From contig JAMLHW010000001.1 in assembly GCA_023954475.1 (NCBI GenBank), forward strand, positions 248,001-312,000: DNA of 64,000 bases, read 5' to 3'. The notes under the pieces are model-generated. The model was not told where the DNA came from. It did no database searches and saw only the letters and a program-made list of their open reading frames with translations. The stretch comes from Anaerolineae bacterium (GTDB taxonomy: Bacteria > Chloroflexota > Anaerolineae > Promineifilales > Promineifilaceae). Positions 16,544 through 25,100 of this stretch are shown here, one piece after another (positions within the stretch are counted from its first letter, which is position 1; the number at the start of each line of letters is the position of its first letter). Both the position numbers and the translations under genes were made by a program.

Positions 16544-17563
16544 CTAGTTTGTGTTGTCAACTGTTTTGACAAGCATCAGCCAGTCCGGGCGTCTCGTGAA
16601 TCCCAGCTTGACATTGATTTGGTACATCGGGTTGTTTACCTCATTGCCGGTCAACACAGTGGGGGCTTGCCCCTCAACGGTGCTGAAATTGGCTTTGGCA
16701 TAGCCGAGTGAACGGACTTTGAGCGCTGTTGCGATACCGCGCCGTCTGTGCGTGCGCTTGACGGCTGTGAACCCCGTGTACAGATATTTGTCAGATGCGC
16801 GACTGAAATACAGCATTGTGATGCCCACATAGTCATCGCCGTCGAGGGCCAACAAATACGCTTCTTCAATACGCGTCGGGTGTTTTTCAAACCGTTTGCG
16901 CCACAACTCAAACGGATCGGGCGTAAATGTGGCGTGATACGGAATGTCTCGCTCTGTTTCACAGATGAGATCGTAGATTTTACGGAGATAGTCCGGATCA
17001 GCGCGGCGCAGTTCGACCAGGTTTTTGATGGCGATACCTGAATCTGCGACGTGATTGACTGTTCCAGCCCACTGCTCCGGCTCGAATTGGGCCAGATCAA
17101 GGCCGGATTCGTGCTCGCGTGTTTTGACCTCGAAACCGCGTTCTGTGAGAAAACGCAGTGCGCGTTCTTTGTCGGAACTGGTTTCGGTATCGAATGAAAT
17201 CGGCCGAAACGGAGCCAATCGCTGCATCGAATGGGCATACATGGCTTTGCCGACACCCAAACCACGATAGTCGGGATGCAGCCAGCCGTCGATGTAAAAG
17301 CGGCGCGGTTCGTGTGCCCAGGACCGATGCATTGTGACCCCGACGGCAATCATCTTGCCGTCACTGGCGCGCCGCACGACGTAGCGCTCAAAGAAGTACT
17401 CCGGATTGCGGTTTTTGTCGCTGCGCTTCCAATCTGCGGGTACATTGGGGTAATTCGGCCAGCATGTATTGTAAATGGCAACGGCCTGCTCGTATGTCTC
17501 ATCTGTGTAATCAAAAGGCTCAATTTTCACGGCCAGTTCTTGTCGTAACGTTGTTGTTGTCAT
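16544..17563 (-). CDS. Tandem-GNAT acetyltransferase, array member 6
   Basis: About 339 residues, two GNAT domains: HPDYRGLGVGKAMYAHSMQR in domain 1 and THRRRGIATALKVRSLGYAK plus GNEVNNPMYQINVKLGF in domain 2. The start is set by GGAG 6 nt before ATG 17563; the adjacent ATG at 17566 is possible, and the longer frame to 17647 is unlikely. The SDR gene ends 61 bp upstream on the same strand. Confidence 0.84.
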   Translation of the reverse strand: MTTTTLRQELAVKIEPFDYTDETYEQAVAIYNTCWPNYPNVPADWKRSDKNRNPEYFFERYVVRRASDGKMIAVGVTMHRSWAHEPRRFYIDGWLHPDYRGLGVGKAMYAHSMQRLAPFRPISFDTETSSDKERALRFLTERGFEVKTREHESGLDLAQFEPEQWAGTVNHVADSGIAIKNLVELRRADPDYLRKIYDLICETERDIPYHATFTPDPFELWRKRFEKHPTRIEEAYLLALDGDDYVGITMLYFSRASDKYLYTGFTAVKRTHRRRGIATALKVRSLGYAKANFSTVEGQAPTVLTGNEVNNPMYQINVKLGFTRRPDWLMLVKTVDNTN

Positions 17564-17624
17564 CATTTTCTCCAAATCAAAATAGAGGCACGGATTCACC
17601 GAGTTACCCCGTGACCGCATCACC

Positions 17625-18494
17625 TCATTGTCCCATCCGCCAGCCACCGCCGACGTAGAGCAATTGTCCGGTCAGCCAGCGCGCCTGTTCCGACGCGACA
17701 AAGACGATGGCGTCGGCCACGTCTTCTGGCTTGCCAAGACGTCCCAGCGGTATGCCCGGCACGATGTCGGCTTCTGCTTCGGGCGGAATGTAGCCCGTTT
17801 GAATCGGTCCTGGTGCAATGACGTTGACTGTGATGCCATACTTTCCGAGTTCGCGTGCCGCCGAGCGACTGTACGACTCGATGGCGTGTTTGCTGGCAGC
17901 GTAGCTGACGTTGCCGACGTGTTCGTGAGCGGCGTCGGTGCTGATGTTGATGATGCGACCCCAGGTTGCATCGCGTGCCAGATAGCGCTCGACGTATTCG
18001 CGCATGAGCAGCGCGAAGCCGCGCGCGTTGATGGCGAAATGTTTGTCGATTTGTTCGGCCGAAACCAGACTCGTCGCAAACCCGCCGTGTGTCACCCGTG
18101 CCGGATCAAATGTCTCCAACACGCAGTGGGTGTGGTTGTTGACGAGAATGTCGACCGGGCCAAGCTGTGCTTCGCACAAGTCAAACAGCAGCGAGATAGC
18201 GGCGGCGTCTTCCAGATCGACTTCGTAAGCGACCGCTGTGCCGCCGAAAGCTGCGATTTGTTCCACAACGGTTTCGGCCGATGCAGCCTGTCGCGCCCGA
18301 TACAACGCCGGGCCGCCAACACCACTTGCTAACGCGTCAGCCATTTCCGCAGCGTCGTACTCCGGATTCGGCCGAAAATAAGTAATGAACACCTTTGCAC
18401 CTTGTGTTGCCAGAGCCTTTGCCGTCGCCGCGCCGATGCCGTGATTGGCACCGGTTATCAAAACGACTTTATCTGCAAGTTGTGGATTTATCAT
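17625..18494 (-). CDS. Short-chain dehydrogenase/reductase
   Basis: 289 residues, Rossmann fold. VLITGANHGIGAATAKAL is the NAD(P)-binding TGxxxGIG motif, NNHTH corresponds to NNAG, and YAASKHAIESYSRS holds the YxxxK catalytic pair. INISTD contains the catalytic Ser region. The C-terminus has APGPIQTGYI and a GG-W ending like FabG-type reductases. Start 18494 has GAGGA upstream. Substrate unknown. It interrupts the GNAT array in the same orientation and may act in the same pathway, but this is only positional. Confidence 0.85.
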   Translation of the reverse strand: MINPQLADKVVLITGANHGIGAATAKALATQGAKVFITYFRPNPEYDAAEMADALASGVGGPALYRARQAASAETVVEQIAAFGGTAVAYEVDLEDAAAISLLFDLCEAQLGPVDILVNNHTHCVLETFDPARVTHGGFATSLVSAEQIDKHFAINARGFALLMREYVERYLARDATWGRIINISTDAAHEHVGNVSYAASKHAIESYSRSAARELGKYGITVNVIAPGPIQTGYIPPEAEADIVPGIPLGRLGKPEDVADAIVFVASEQARWLTGQLLYVGGGWRMGQ

Positions 18495-18501
18495 GTCGTC
18501 C

Positions 18502-18540
18502 TCGTTGGTTGGTCGGTGTGCCGGATGATTGGCTGGTCGA
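18502..18540. repeat. GGTTGG-type repeat (copy 3)
   Basis: GTTGGTTGGTCGG and GATTGGCTGGTCG lie directly before the SDR gene. This copy is partial, with no clear opposite arm. Confidence 0.35.
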
Positions 18541-18550
18541 TCCAGGGTTT

Positions 18551-19297
18551 TCACCGTGTTACTCTGTGTATCATCCACACGTTTGGCTCGACATAGCGTG
18601 CCCAATCTTGCTCGCGATTGACTTCAATCGGATTGAGCGCACCGGGAACAATGTAACTACCGCTCTCAGGAAACTGCATCCCTGTCCAGCTTTCCCAATT
18701 GGCTATAGGATGGTCGATGACCATGGAGCGCGGTGCAACTTTGACAATCTCTGCACCAACCCGGCAATGGACGCGCAGCCACGGATCGAATGGTGTGCCG
18801 TCGGCGCGTTGCCACCGGATGTACTTTTCCATCGGTGTCAGCGGGTAATCTGATTTGCGATTCGGCCGAACGGGTGCAACCAGCACGTCCCAGCCGTTAG
18901 CCCGCACTTTCGCCCGCATCGCCTTGACGATCTCGTAGCTGACCCCGTTGCCGTGCCGGGATGGATGGATTGCGGCTTCGATAGCTGAGAGCGTGTTCGG
19001 CGTGATGCCTTGTTCATACTGCTGCACAGCCAGAGCAAACACGCCATCCCAGCCTGACGGCAGTCCATCGGTCGTGCCGTCCCAACGGAACGGAACGCTA
19101 TGCCCCACGCCAATAAAGTGATCCTGCTCATCGGTCAGAAACAACTGGTAGTCGGGAAAATAGTCAAACAGACAGTGCCAGATCGGATCCGACACGTTGT
19201 CATGCAGCATGAACTCCGGCCAGACTGTGTATTTCCATTCCAGTTTATTTCTAAAATCAGGTCGTTCTCGATACGTGTGTATGGTGTAGTTGTTCAT
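18551..19297 (-). CDS. GNAT-like acetyltransferase, long single-domain type
   Basis: 248 residues. The protein resembles N-acetyltransferases with a large C-terminal region: WPEFMLHD, then IGVGHSVPFRWDG, AAIHPSRHGNGVSYEIVKAM (position of the acetyl-CoA loop) and a tail with LRVHCRVGAEIVKVAPRSM. It lacks the second GNAT half of its neighbours. AAGGATG precedes the ATG at 19297. Substrate unknown. Confidence 0.7.
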   Translation of the reverse strand: MNNYTIHTYRERPDFRNKLEWKYTVWPEFMLHDNVSDPIWHCLFDYFPDYQLFLTDEQDHFIGVGHSVPFRWDGTTDGLPSGWDGVFALAVQQYEQGITPNTLSAIEAAIHPSRHGNGVSYEIVKAMRAKVRANGWDVLVAPVRPNRKSDYPLTPMEKYIRWQRADGTPFDPWLRVHCRVGAEIVKVAPRSMVIDHPIANWESWTGMQFPESGSYIVPGALNPIEVNREQDWARYVEPNVWMIHRVTR

Positions 19298-19308
19298 TGT
19301 TTCATCCT

Positions 19309-20274
19309 TTATCTTTCTGCCGTCATCCTTTTCACCAGCGTGATCCACGGCGGCTGGCGCTTAAAGCCAACGAGTTCATTGATACGCAGCATACCGACAT
19401 TTTGCCTGGCATTAAACGTCTTGATCTGCGTCTTGCCATTGCGTTTGGCAAACTCGACTGCACACACCTTGAGCGCCAGCGCAATACCGCGACGACGGTA
19501 ATGGCGCAGTACGCCCGTCAACCCCTGGTAATATTCCCACGGATTGCCCAAGCCTTCGGTAATTTGTGTGAACCCGACGTAGTCATCACCGTGGACAGCC
19601 ACAAAGTAACCGTCCGGCAAGAACGTCGGATTGTTGAACAATCGGTCGCGCCACGCTGTAAACGGCCGTCCGGTCGGCTCGCCAACTGTCGGTACATCGG
19701 CCGCAACCTGTTCAAAAAGCGCATACAATTTGCAATCACGCTGCGGATCTGTGTGCAATTCACGCAGCGTACGCACGACGATGCCACGCGCTGCCAGCTT
19801 CGTTTCCAGATCCGCAAAAGGTGTGGCATCAAACAGTTGTGGGTTGAGTCGTTGCTCATAATCCCACTGTTCCGGTGCGAAGCTACGGTCAAGCACAAAG
19901 CGCATGGCACGCGTGATGTCCTGCCGTGTCCGCGTGATCAATTGGCGCGGTGCGTATGCCTGTAAATCGTCCATAATGTGCTCGTAGAGCGCTTTGCCAT
20001 AACCGCATCCCTGAAAATCGGGCAATATTTCCGCTCCCAGAACAAAGTGATGTGCATCGTAGCTCCGTATAGATTGGTCGTAGCCGCCTGTCCCAATCGG
20101 CCGACCGTCGTGTTCAACCATATACCAGCGAAAGATGATCTGGTCTGGATGGTCGTGGTACATATGCTGCCAGCGGGGCACGCTATCACGCATGAACGGA
20201 TACACGGTATTTTTGATGGCGAGCATCGCTTCAAAGTCGGCATCGCTGCCGGTGAATTCACGGATTGTGATCAT
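19309..20274 (-). CDS. Tandem-GNAT acetyltransferase, array member 7 (first gene of the array)
   Basis: About 321 residues, two GNAT domains. Domain 1: LPDFQGCGYGKALYEHIMDD. Domain 2: HYRRRGIALALKVCAVEF and TFNARQNVGMLRINELVGF, the most divergent version of the shared signature (NNPM is replaced by NVGM). ATG 20274 fits the conserved MITIREF start, but no ribosome-binding site is obvious. A GGTTGG repeat and two tandem terminators lie upstream. Confidence 0.84.
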   Translation of the reverse strand: MITIREFTGSDADFEAMLAIKNTVYPFMRDSVPRWQHMYHDHPDQIIFRWYMVEHDGRPIGTGGYDQSIRSYDAHHFVLGAEILPDFQGCGYGKALYEHIMDDLQAYAPRQLITRTRQDITRAMRFVLDRSFAPEQWDYEQRLNPQLFDATPFADLETKLAARGIVVRTLRELHTDPQRDCKLYALFEQVAADVPTVGEPTGRPFTAWRDRLFNNPTFLPDGYFVAVHGDDYVGFTQITEGLGNPWEYYQGLTGVLRHYRRRGIALALKVCAVEFAKRNGKTQIKTFNARQNVGMLRINELVGFKRQPPWITLVKRMTAER

Positions 20275-20279
20275 GATGA

Positions 20280-20331
20280 TTTGTTGGTTAGTTTGATAGT
20301 TGGATGGTTGGTTGGTGATTGCTATCCAACT
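20280..20331. repeat. GGTTGG-type repeat (copy 4)
   Basis: TTGTTGGTTAG and GTTGGATGGTTGGTTGG are followed by CTATCCAACTAGCC, allowing an imperfect hairpin. It precedes the first gene of the GNAT array. Confidence 0.5.
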
Positions 20332-20360
20332 AGCCCACATTCAACCCATCAAACGCTCGA

Positions 20361-20403
20361 AAAACAAAACAGGGCCGTGGAGTTTGCCCCACGACCCTGT
20401 TTC
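20361..20403 (-). terminator. Second of two tandem minus-strand terminators
   Basis: Read on the minus strand, AACAGGGTCGTGG pairs with CCACGGCCCTGTT and is followed by TTGTTTTT. It separates the short transcript at 20.5 kb from the GNAT array. Confidence 0.7.
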
Positions 20404-20440
20404 GTCTGCGGTTACGGCGTGCGCCGCCAAAGTACAGACA

Positions 20441-20478
20441 ATAAAAAAGGCCGTGGGTGCGAAGTTGCGCCCACGGCC
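20441..20478 (-). terminator. First tandem minus-strand terminator
   Basis: Minus strand: GGCCGTGGGCGC, loop AACTTC, GCACCCACGGCC, then six T. This is a strong intrinsic terminator ending the short transcript that starts near 20624. Confidence 0.85.
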
Positions 20479-20501
20479 CTCGTCGTCAAATTAAGTTTGA
20501 C

Positions 20502-20585
20502 TTAACGGCAAGTAGACACACTTCTCCCATGGAAGTCAGAAACTCCGTTGGGACCTGTACGAAAAGTGTTGCTGTACTTGCTCAT
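20502..20585 (-). CDS. Possible 27-residue peptide inside a short independent transcript
   Basis: ATG at 20585 with GAGG about 12 nt upstream opens a 27-codon frame beginning MSKYSNTFRTGPNGV and ending SVSTCR. It lies wholly between a consensus promoter (20631-20659) and a terminator (20441-20478), so the roughly 180-nt RNA is either a small mRNA or a small non-coding RNA. I do not recognise the peptide. The promoter is far better than most in this window, which is the main reason to list it. Confidence 0.4.
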   Translation of the reverse strand: MSKYSNTFRTGPNGVSDFHGRSVSTCR

Positions 20586-20630
20586 TAACTCAAAACCTCG
20601 CATAAAAATTGCGCTTCAGTACGCCTTTCC

Positions 20631-20659
20631 ATCGTAACAAATGCGGGCATGACTGTCAA
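20631..20659 (-). promoter_or_regulatory. Sigma70-type promoter for the short transcript
   Basis: On the minus strand TTGACA (20659-20654), a 17-nt spacer and TACGAT (20636-20631). Predicted start near 20624. It begins just beyond the stop codon of the propeller gene. Confidence 0.7.
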
Positions 20660-20672
20660 CTAATTCGGCCGA

Positions 20673-23234
20673 TCAACTTTCAAACTGGTCAGAATGCAGA
20701 ATAAACAGGCCATAATCCTGTTGACCTGGTCGATTACCGATGGCGACAATGATGTCGCCTTCGGCCGAAAACAACACCGGCGTCACCCAATACGGCGATG
20801 CGTCATATCGGCCGAATATCTCCAGATCGTCGCCAAATGACTGCCACACCACCTTATCTTCGTCATGCGTCCAAAAAAACTGGTCGTCGTCTGCGGCAAA
20901 CAGCGTTGCATCGACATTGTCTGCGAGCAACTCCCATGTGCCGTCAACATCGTCAATGCGCCGCCGCCATAATTGATACTGCTCGTTGCCGTCGACGATG
21001 GGGCGTGCATCGGCGATCAACCACTCGCCGACGACCGGCGTCCACCACATATGTGTGTAGGGCAGCGTTTCCACTGTATTGGTCGCGGCGTGATAGAGTT
21101 GCGTCGGCGGGAAGTTGCCTTCGTTGCCGACGCCGTAGGTGATCAGCCGATATGCATCTGTTGTGTCGCCGGGAATCGGCCGAACTGCCAGATTGTAACC
21201 TTCCTCGTTCAAAAGCGACGGAATTTCGTCCACACCCATGCCCAGCAAATCGACCAACACCGATATGACACCTGCATCCGCATCAAGCAGCAGCGGCCCT
21301 TGCGTCAACGTCTCGTAGATCACAAATTGTGTCGGGCTGACCCATTCGCCGCCCAGCCAGGCGCTGTAATCGCCGAGCCGTTCGTCAATGAGCCACGCCG
21401 TCTCGGCCAGAACGGCGTCAGTGGCGGTGTCGACAAGGCGTGTTTCGTATTGGCGAATGCCGTCTTCAGCCACGATAAAGTCAGTTTCCACGCGATAAGC
21501 GCCATCGGCCGAAAGTGTTGGATCGGGCGGATCGGCACTGGGAGGCAATTCGGCCGATTCGTGTGGTTCGTTCGCGCAAGGCGTCACAGCAACCGTCTCA
21601 TCGCCAATCGTGACGAGCAATGTATCGTCCGTTGTCCAGAGCAGTGCCGCTTCGCCGCCAAATGTCGTATGCAAATCGGGTTCTGCGCAGACCGCTTCCG
21701 TCTCCACGTCGAGTAGTGTCAGCGTACCACCGGGCGCTGTGGCCGGAAGCAAATTGGCGACATCTTCTGTTGACGATGCCCAATATGCCAGCCAGGTGCC
21801 ATCCGGCGAAAATGCCATCTGTTGCGGAATGTAGGCGGCTGTGACGACCGGTGTGACCGGTGCGAACACGGTTTCCGGTTGCGGCGTGGGTGTGGGTGTA
21901 GCGGTGGGCGCTCCGCCGGGACGCTGCCATGCCGCAATGACGCCGAGCAGTGTGCCGCGTTCGGCAAAGATAGTGAGATCATCGTTATCGGCCGAAACGC
22001 GCCAGATCGGACCGTTTTCAAAGATACTGCCGCCACTGAAAAACAAGTAGTTGCCGTCCAGTGACCAAGCTACGTGTAAAGCGCTTGTCGACTCGACCAG
22101 GCGCTCCCACAGATTCTCGCCAGTCGCCGTATCTGTGACGATCAGGCGCGATTGCTGCCATACGCCGTCGTCGTCCAGGATGGCTTCCCAATGAGCGCGG
22201 CGTCCGTCGGCGGTTGTATCGCTGAAGTGAGCAAAGTTAAACGGATCAACACAGCGATCACTTTCGGCCGAATCACTTTCCGCAACCAGTTGGCCGCTTT
22301 CTGTCCAGCAAATCGCCGATGCGCCACTGCCGACTGTCAACTGCGCATCCCCCACGCGCTCACGTTGGCCTGTAGCCACATCGACCACAATGGCCGAGCC
22401 GTCGCTGATCCCTTCATACGGGTCGCGTTCTGTGAAACAGCAGGTGAATGCCAACTGCGATCCGTCCGGCGACCACAGCAGGTTGTACACACGACTCAAA
22501 TTGCCTTCCCGTGACTGGGTCAGCAATCTTTCCTCAGCGGTGACCGCGTCAACCAGATAAACAGCATTGGGTTCATCGAGCGGCACATAGGCCAAGGTGC
22601 GGTTGTCGGGTGACCAGGCGACTTCCCACACACCCAGCGGCAGTTCTGTCTGCTGCCGTGTACCGATGTCGAACAATAGGGTGGTGTTTTCATCGTGCAG
22701 TTGGGCAATCCAGCGGCCATCGGCCGAAAGCTGCGGGAACGTGTTGCGAAAATCCGGCTCGTCCTGGTTGCGATTCCAGCCGAGGAAATTGGGGCCGGTC
22801 AGTGCATCCAGCGTCAAACCGGCCGGATCACTGCGGAACAGCGCATCATCCTGCGCAAACCACACGGTTTGTCCCGTTGTCAACGGCACAGCTACCGTCG
22901 GCATGAGCGCCAGGGTTGGCGTCAGCGTAGCGGCAGCTGTGGCACGGGGCGTCTCTGTCGGTGTGAGCGTCGGCAACAAGGTTGCCGTGGGTGCCGGTGT
23001 CGGCGACGGCACTACTGCTGCGATCTCTGTCGCAGTTGGGGGCGGCGTGGCTGTAGTTGCTGACTGAAGCGGCGCAGGTAACGCGTCGGCCGTCGTTTCC
23101 GGTGTGGTCAGAGCGATTGGTTCTGAAGTGGGCTGGCTGCGGCGATTGATATACGTTGCGACAGCGGCGAGACCTATCACGCCAACAAGTACAAGACCCA
23201 GAATGAGCAAGATAGTCAATCGATGGCGATTCAT
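20673..23234 (-). CDS. Membrane-anchored TolB-like beta-propeller protein
   Basis: 853 residues. One N-terminal helix (LTILLILGLVLVGVIGLAAV) is followed by a Pro/Thr/Ala-rich linker with TPTP runs, then two blocks of WD40/TolB-like blades: LSADGRWIAQLHDE, VAWSPDNRTLAYVP, LLWSPDGSQLAFTC, VAWSLDGNYLFFSGG, MAFSPDGTWLAYW. The propeller should face the cell exterior. Such proteins bind ligands or proteins; no enzyme motif is visible. Start 23234 has GAGGA 7 nt upstream. The coding region carries many TCGGCCGA sites (at least eight), so it is native to this genome. Confidence 0.75.
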   Translation of the reverse strand: MNRHRLTILLILGLVLVGVIGLAAVATYINRRSQPTSEPIALTTPETTADALPAPLQSATTATPPPTATEIAAVVPSPTPAPTATLLPTLTPTETPRATAAATLTPTLALMPTVAVPLTTGQTVWFAQDDALFRSDPAGLTLDALTGPNFLGWNRNQDEPDFRNTFPQLSADGRWIAQLHDENTTLLFDIGTRQQTELPLGVWEVAWSPDNRTLAYVPLDEPNAVYLVDAVTAEERLLTQSREGNLSRVYNLLWSPDGSQLAFTCCFTERDPYEGISDGSAIVVDVATGQRERVGDAQLTVGSGASAICWTESGQLVAESDSAESDRCVDPFNFAHFSDTTADGRRAHWEAILDDDGVWQQSRLIVTDTATGENLWERLVESTSALHVAWSLDGNYLFFSGGSIFENGPIWRVSADNDDLTIFAERGTLLGVIAAWQRPGGAPTATPTPTPQPETVFAPVTPVVTAAYIPQQMAFSPDGTWLAYWASSTEDVANLLPATAPGGTLTLLDVETEAVCAEPDLHTTFGGEAALLWTTDDTLLVTIGDETVAVTPCANEPHESAELPPSADPPDPTLSADGAYRVETDFIVAEDGIRQYETRLVDTATDAVLAETAWLIDERLGDYSAWLGGEWVSPTQFVIYETLTQGPLLLDADAGVISVLVDLLGMGVDEIPSLLNEEGYNLAVRPIPGDTTDAYRLITYGVGNEGNFPPTQLYHAATNTVETLPYTHMWWTPVVGEWLIADARPIVDGNEQYQLWRRRIDDVDGTWELLADNVDATLFAADDDQFFWTHDEDKVVWQSFGDDLEIFGRYDASPYWVTPVLFSAEGDIIVAIGNRPGQQDYGLFILHSDQFES

Positions 23235-23442
23235 AATGTTCCTCATGTACAGCAAAACAGGTGCCGTGTGCTGTCTCTATTATAAGCTATATTGAGAAAC
23301 GTTTTGCCTGAGGAGTTAGTTCCCGCAGAACTTCGCGCCGCCACTGAGTTTCCACCGCAGAAATGGGCGCAGCGCAACCGGTCATTGACATTGTGCTACA
23401 CTTGCGGCGACTAACATTTCAGATCAACAGGATGATGGGCGA

Positions 23443-23802
23443 ATGGACAAGATTTTTATCACCGATTTGCAGGTAGAGGGTATTCTGGGTGTCAATCCTG
23501 AGGAAAGGATACAGACACAACCGATTGTGGTCAATGTGGTGTTGTTTGTCGATACGCGCTTATCGGCCGAAACGCAAAAGATCAACGACACAGTCAGCTA
23601 TTCAGCCGTTGCCAAACGCATCCGGCGTCATATCGTTGCCAGTTCTGATTTCCTCATTGAGAAGCTCATCAACGATCTGGCGCAGGTTATCCTCACTGAA
23701 TTTGCCGTGGAGCGCGTCATCCTGCGTGTCGAAAAGCCGCAAGCTGTGGCCGCTGCCCGTACTGTCGGCGTCGAGATCGACCGCACTGCACCCGCTCCAT
23801 AG
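23443..23802 (+). CDS. folB: Dihydroneopterin aldolase
   Basis: 119 residues, the family length. MDKIFITDLQVEGILGVNPEER holds the conserved Glu region; IVVNVVLFVDT and DTVSYSAVAKRIRRHI follow, then FLIEKLINDLAQVILTEF and VRVEKP-like ILRVEKPQA. FolB cleaves 7,8-dihydroneopterin to 6-hydroxymethyl-dihydropterin and glycolaldehyde in folate synthesis. No other folate gene is adjacent. A perfect 16-bp inverted repeat lies 70 bp downstream. Confidence 0.92.
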   Translation: MDKIFITDLQVEGILGVNPEERIQTQPIVVNVVLFVDTRLSAETQKINDTVSYSAVAKRIRRHIVASSDFLIEKLINDLAQVILTEFAVERVILRVEKPQAVAAARTVGVEIDRTAPAP

Positions 23803-23870
23803 TCAGAATCTCCCGGAACTGTTCGCGCACTGTCCAATTATACTGAGCACGGTCATAAACTGACATTTCG

Positions 23871-23903
23871 AGACATCCGATTTCTCAGAGAAATCGGATG
23901 TCT
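23871..23903. repeat. Perfect inverted repeat, 16-bp arms, 1-nt centre
   Basis: AGACATCCGATTTCTC, a single A, then GAGAAATCGGATGTCT. It lies between folB and the convergent 24.0-kb genes and has no T-run, so a cruciform or protein-binding site is as likely as a terminator. Confidence 0.7.
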
Positions 23904-23937
23904 GGCGCTCGCATATTGACCTATGTGAGTATAGCAA

Positions 23938-23972
23938 CAAAAAAGACCGCCCATTACTGAGCGGCCTCCACA
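23938..23972 (-). terminator. Terminator of the 24-kb minus-strand genes
   Basis: On the minus strand GGCCGC, loop, GCGGTC, then six T and GTT. It follows the small membrane-protein gene. Confidence 0.65.
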
Positions 23973-24030
23973 ACGCTGTTGCTATATTAGCACAGTCGTT
24001 CGACTCTTGTCCAATGGACAGATCAGCCGT

Positions 24031-24246
24031 TTACCACGCCGAGCTAAGGCCGAATGCGGTTAAGAACCCAAGAATCACCCAATTTACAAAGACCCACACA
24101 AACGGGAAAGACACGAGTACTCCGAAAGCTACACACCCTGTGTGCTCACCTAATCCTCCACCGCCTAACTCGCGAAGAAACCAACGATAAGCTAGTAGCA
24201 ACCCTACTGTAACAGCGGCAACTACCAACAGGTCTAGGACATTCAT
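24031..24246 (-). CDS. Small membrane protein, unknown
   Basis: 71 residues with two hydrophobic segments (LDLLVVAAVTVGLLLAYRWF and FGVLVSFPFVWVFVNWVILG) around a glycine-rich loop. I recognise no family. The ATG at 24246 lies 1 nt past the stop of the upstream lipoprotein gene, so the two are probably co-transcribed and coupled; a TTG at 24255 would give three more residues. Confidence 0.55.
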   Translation of the reverse strand: MNVLDLLVVAAVTVGLLLAYRWFLRELGGGGLGEHTGCVAFGVLVSFPFVWVFVNWVILGFLTAFGLSSAW

Positions 24247-24247
24247 G

Positions 24248-24832
24248 TCACTCAAGACTCAACAGGACATCGCGATATTGTAGAGCCAACTCCTCGGGCA
24301 TGTCGATACTGGTTTGCATCAGTAGATTTTCGTGTGCGTAGACCCAACTGGCTAGAGCACCCCCAAATGACTCATAATAGCCTTTCATGACTTCTAAATC
24401 TTGCGGCGACGCGAAGCTGAAGATGCGGACGCCATGATTGTCGCCGACGGACGGCACAATAAATCGTTGTCCTTCAATGAATACATCGGGTCGTGGCCCC
24501 TCATCGGCCGATTCAGGTGCAGCTTCCACAACTTCAAGTCCAGCGGACGCAAAGGCATCAAGCACATCCTGACTTGTAAATGATGTGATCTCGGGCGTAT
24601 CTGTCGGCACTGGTGTCACCTCGACGATCCGTGTCACTTCGGTTTCAATGAGTTGAGTAACTTCAACCTCGACTATTCGCGTGACCTCTGTTTCGACGAG
24701 TCGTGTGACTTCGGTTTCGATCTCTACCGTAATCGGTACTTCGGTAATCACGATTTCTGGTTCGGCCGAACCACAACCAACCAATGCCAACATTGCAAAT
24801 ATGATCAGACTTGCTTTGAGGAATGACGGCAT
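24248..24832 (-). CDS. Lipoprotein with ETEVTRIVEV repeats
   Basis: 194 residues. The signal peptide ends in the lipobox LVGC. Residues about 30-75 are short repeats of the type ETEVTRIVEVEVT, probably an extended stalk. The C-terminal domain (SQDVLDAFASAGLEVVEA and onward) looks globular and is unassigned; VLDAFxxAGLEV resembles small substrate-binding folds. The repeat stalk is a style I associate with Chloroflexota lipoproteins. It is coupled to the downstream membrane protein. Confidence 0.65.
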   Translation of the reverse strand: MPSFLKASLIIFAMLALVGCGSAEPEIVITEVPITVEIETEVTRLVETEVTRIVEVEVTQLIETEVTRIVEVTPVPTDTPEITSFTSQDVLDAFASAGLEVVEAAPESADEGPRPDVFIEGQRFIVPSVGDNHGVRIFSFASPQDLEVMKGYYESFGGALASWVYAHENLLMQTSIDMPEELALQYRDVLLSLE

Positions 24833-24921
24833 TATATTTACCCCTCATTCTGGAATTGATTTGCCTAATCAGTTACACTAACCTCATGACTTGGCTCTGC
24901 AGCGTCCTCAACTGAAAATCG

Positions 24922-25077
24922 TCATTTCGGTTTTGGTTTTGGAATAGTAGCGCCTTCGCCTCCCTCACGGATTTCGACCACTTGTGGTGGTGGCAAAGGG
25001 GGCGCAGGAGAACGGGGCGGTGTTGGAGGAGTTGATCCTCCACTATCGCCTGAACTCTTTCCATCTTGATCAGACAT
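24922..25077 (-). CDS. Short proline-rich protein, unknown
   Basis: 51 residues starting at ATG 25077 with GGAG 8 nt upstream. The start is Ser/Gly/Asp-rich, then a Pro-rich core (TPPTPPRSPAPPLPPPQ), then VVEIREGGEGATIPKPKPK. No hydrophobic segment. Composition suggests a disordered linker-like protein. It is divergent from the membrane protein at 25101, only 23 bp apart. Listed because of the good ribosome-binding site; the function is unknown. Confidence 0.45.
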   Translation of the reverse strand: MSDQDGKSSGDSGGSTPPTPPRSPAPPLPPPQVVEIREGGEGATIPKPKPK

Positions 25078-25100
25078 ATGATTTCTCCTAAAATTGATTT

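Noticed and set aside
20441-20659. tmRNA, 6S or SRP RNA
   Set aside because: No tRNA-like acceptor, no ALA-tag frame, no 6S central bulge and no SRP GNAR loop.
24873-25064. 63-codon minus-strand frame
   Set aside because: The 51-codon proline-rich frame on the same strand (24922-25077) has a better start, ribosome-binding site and composition.
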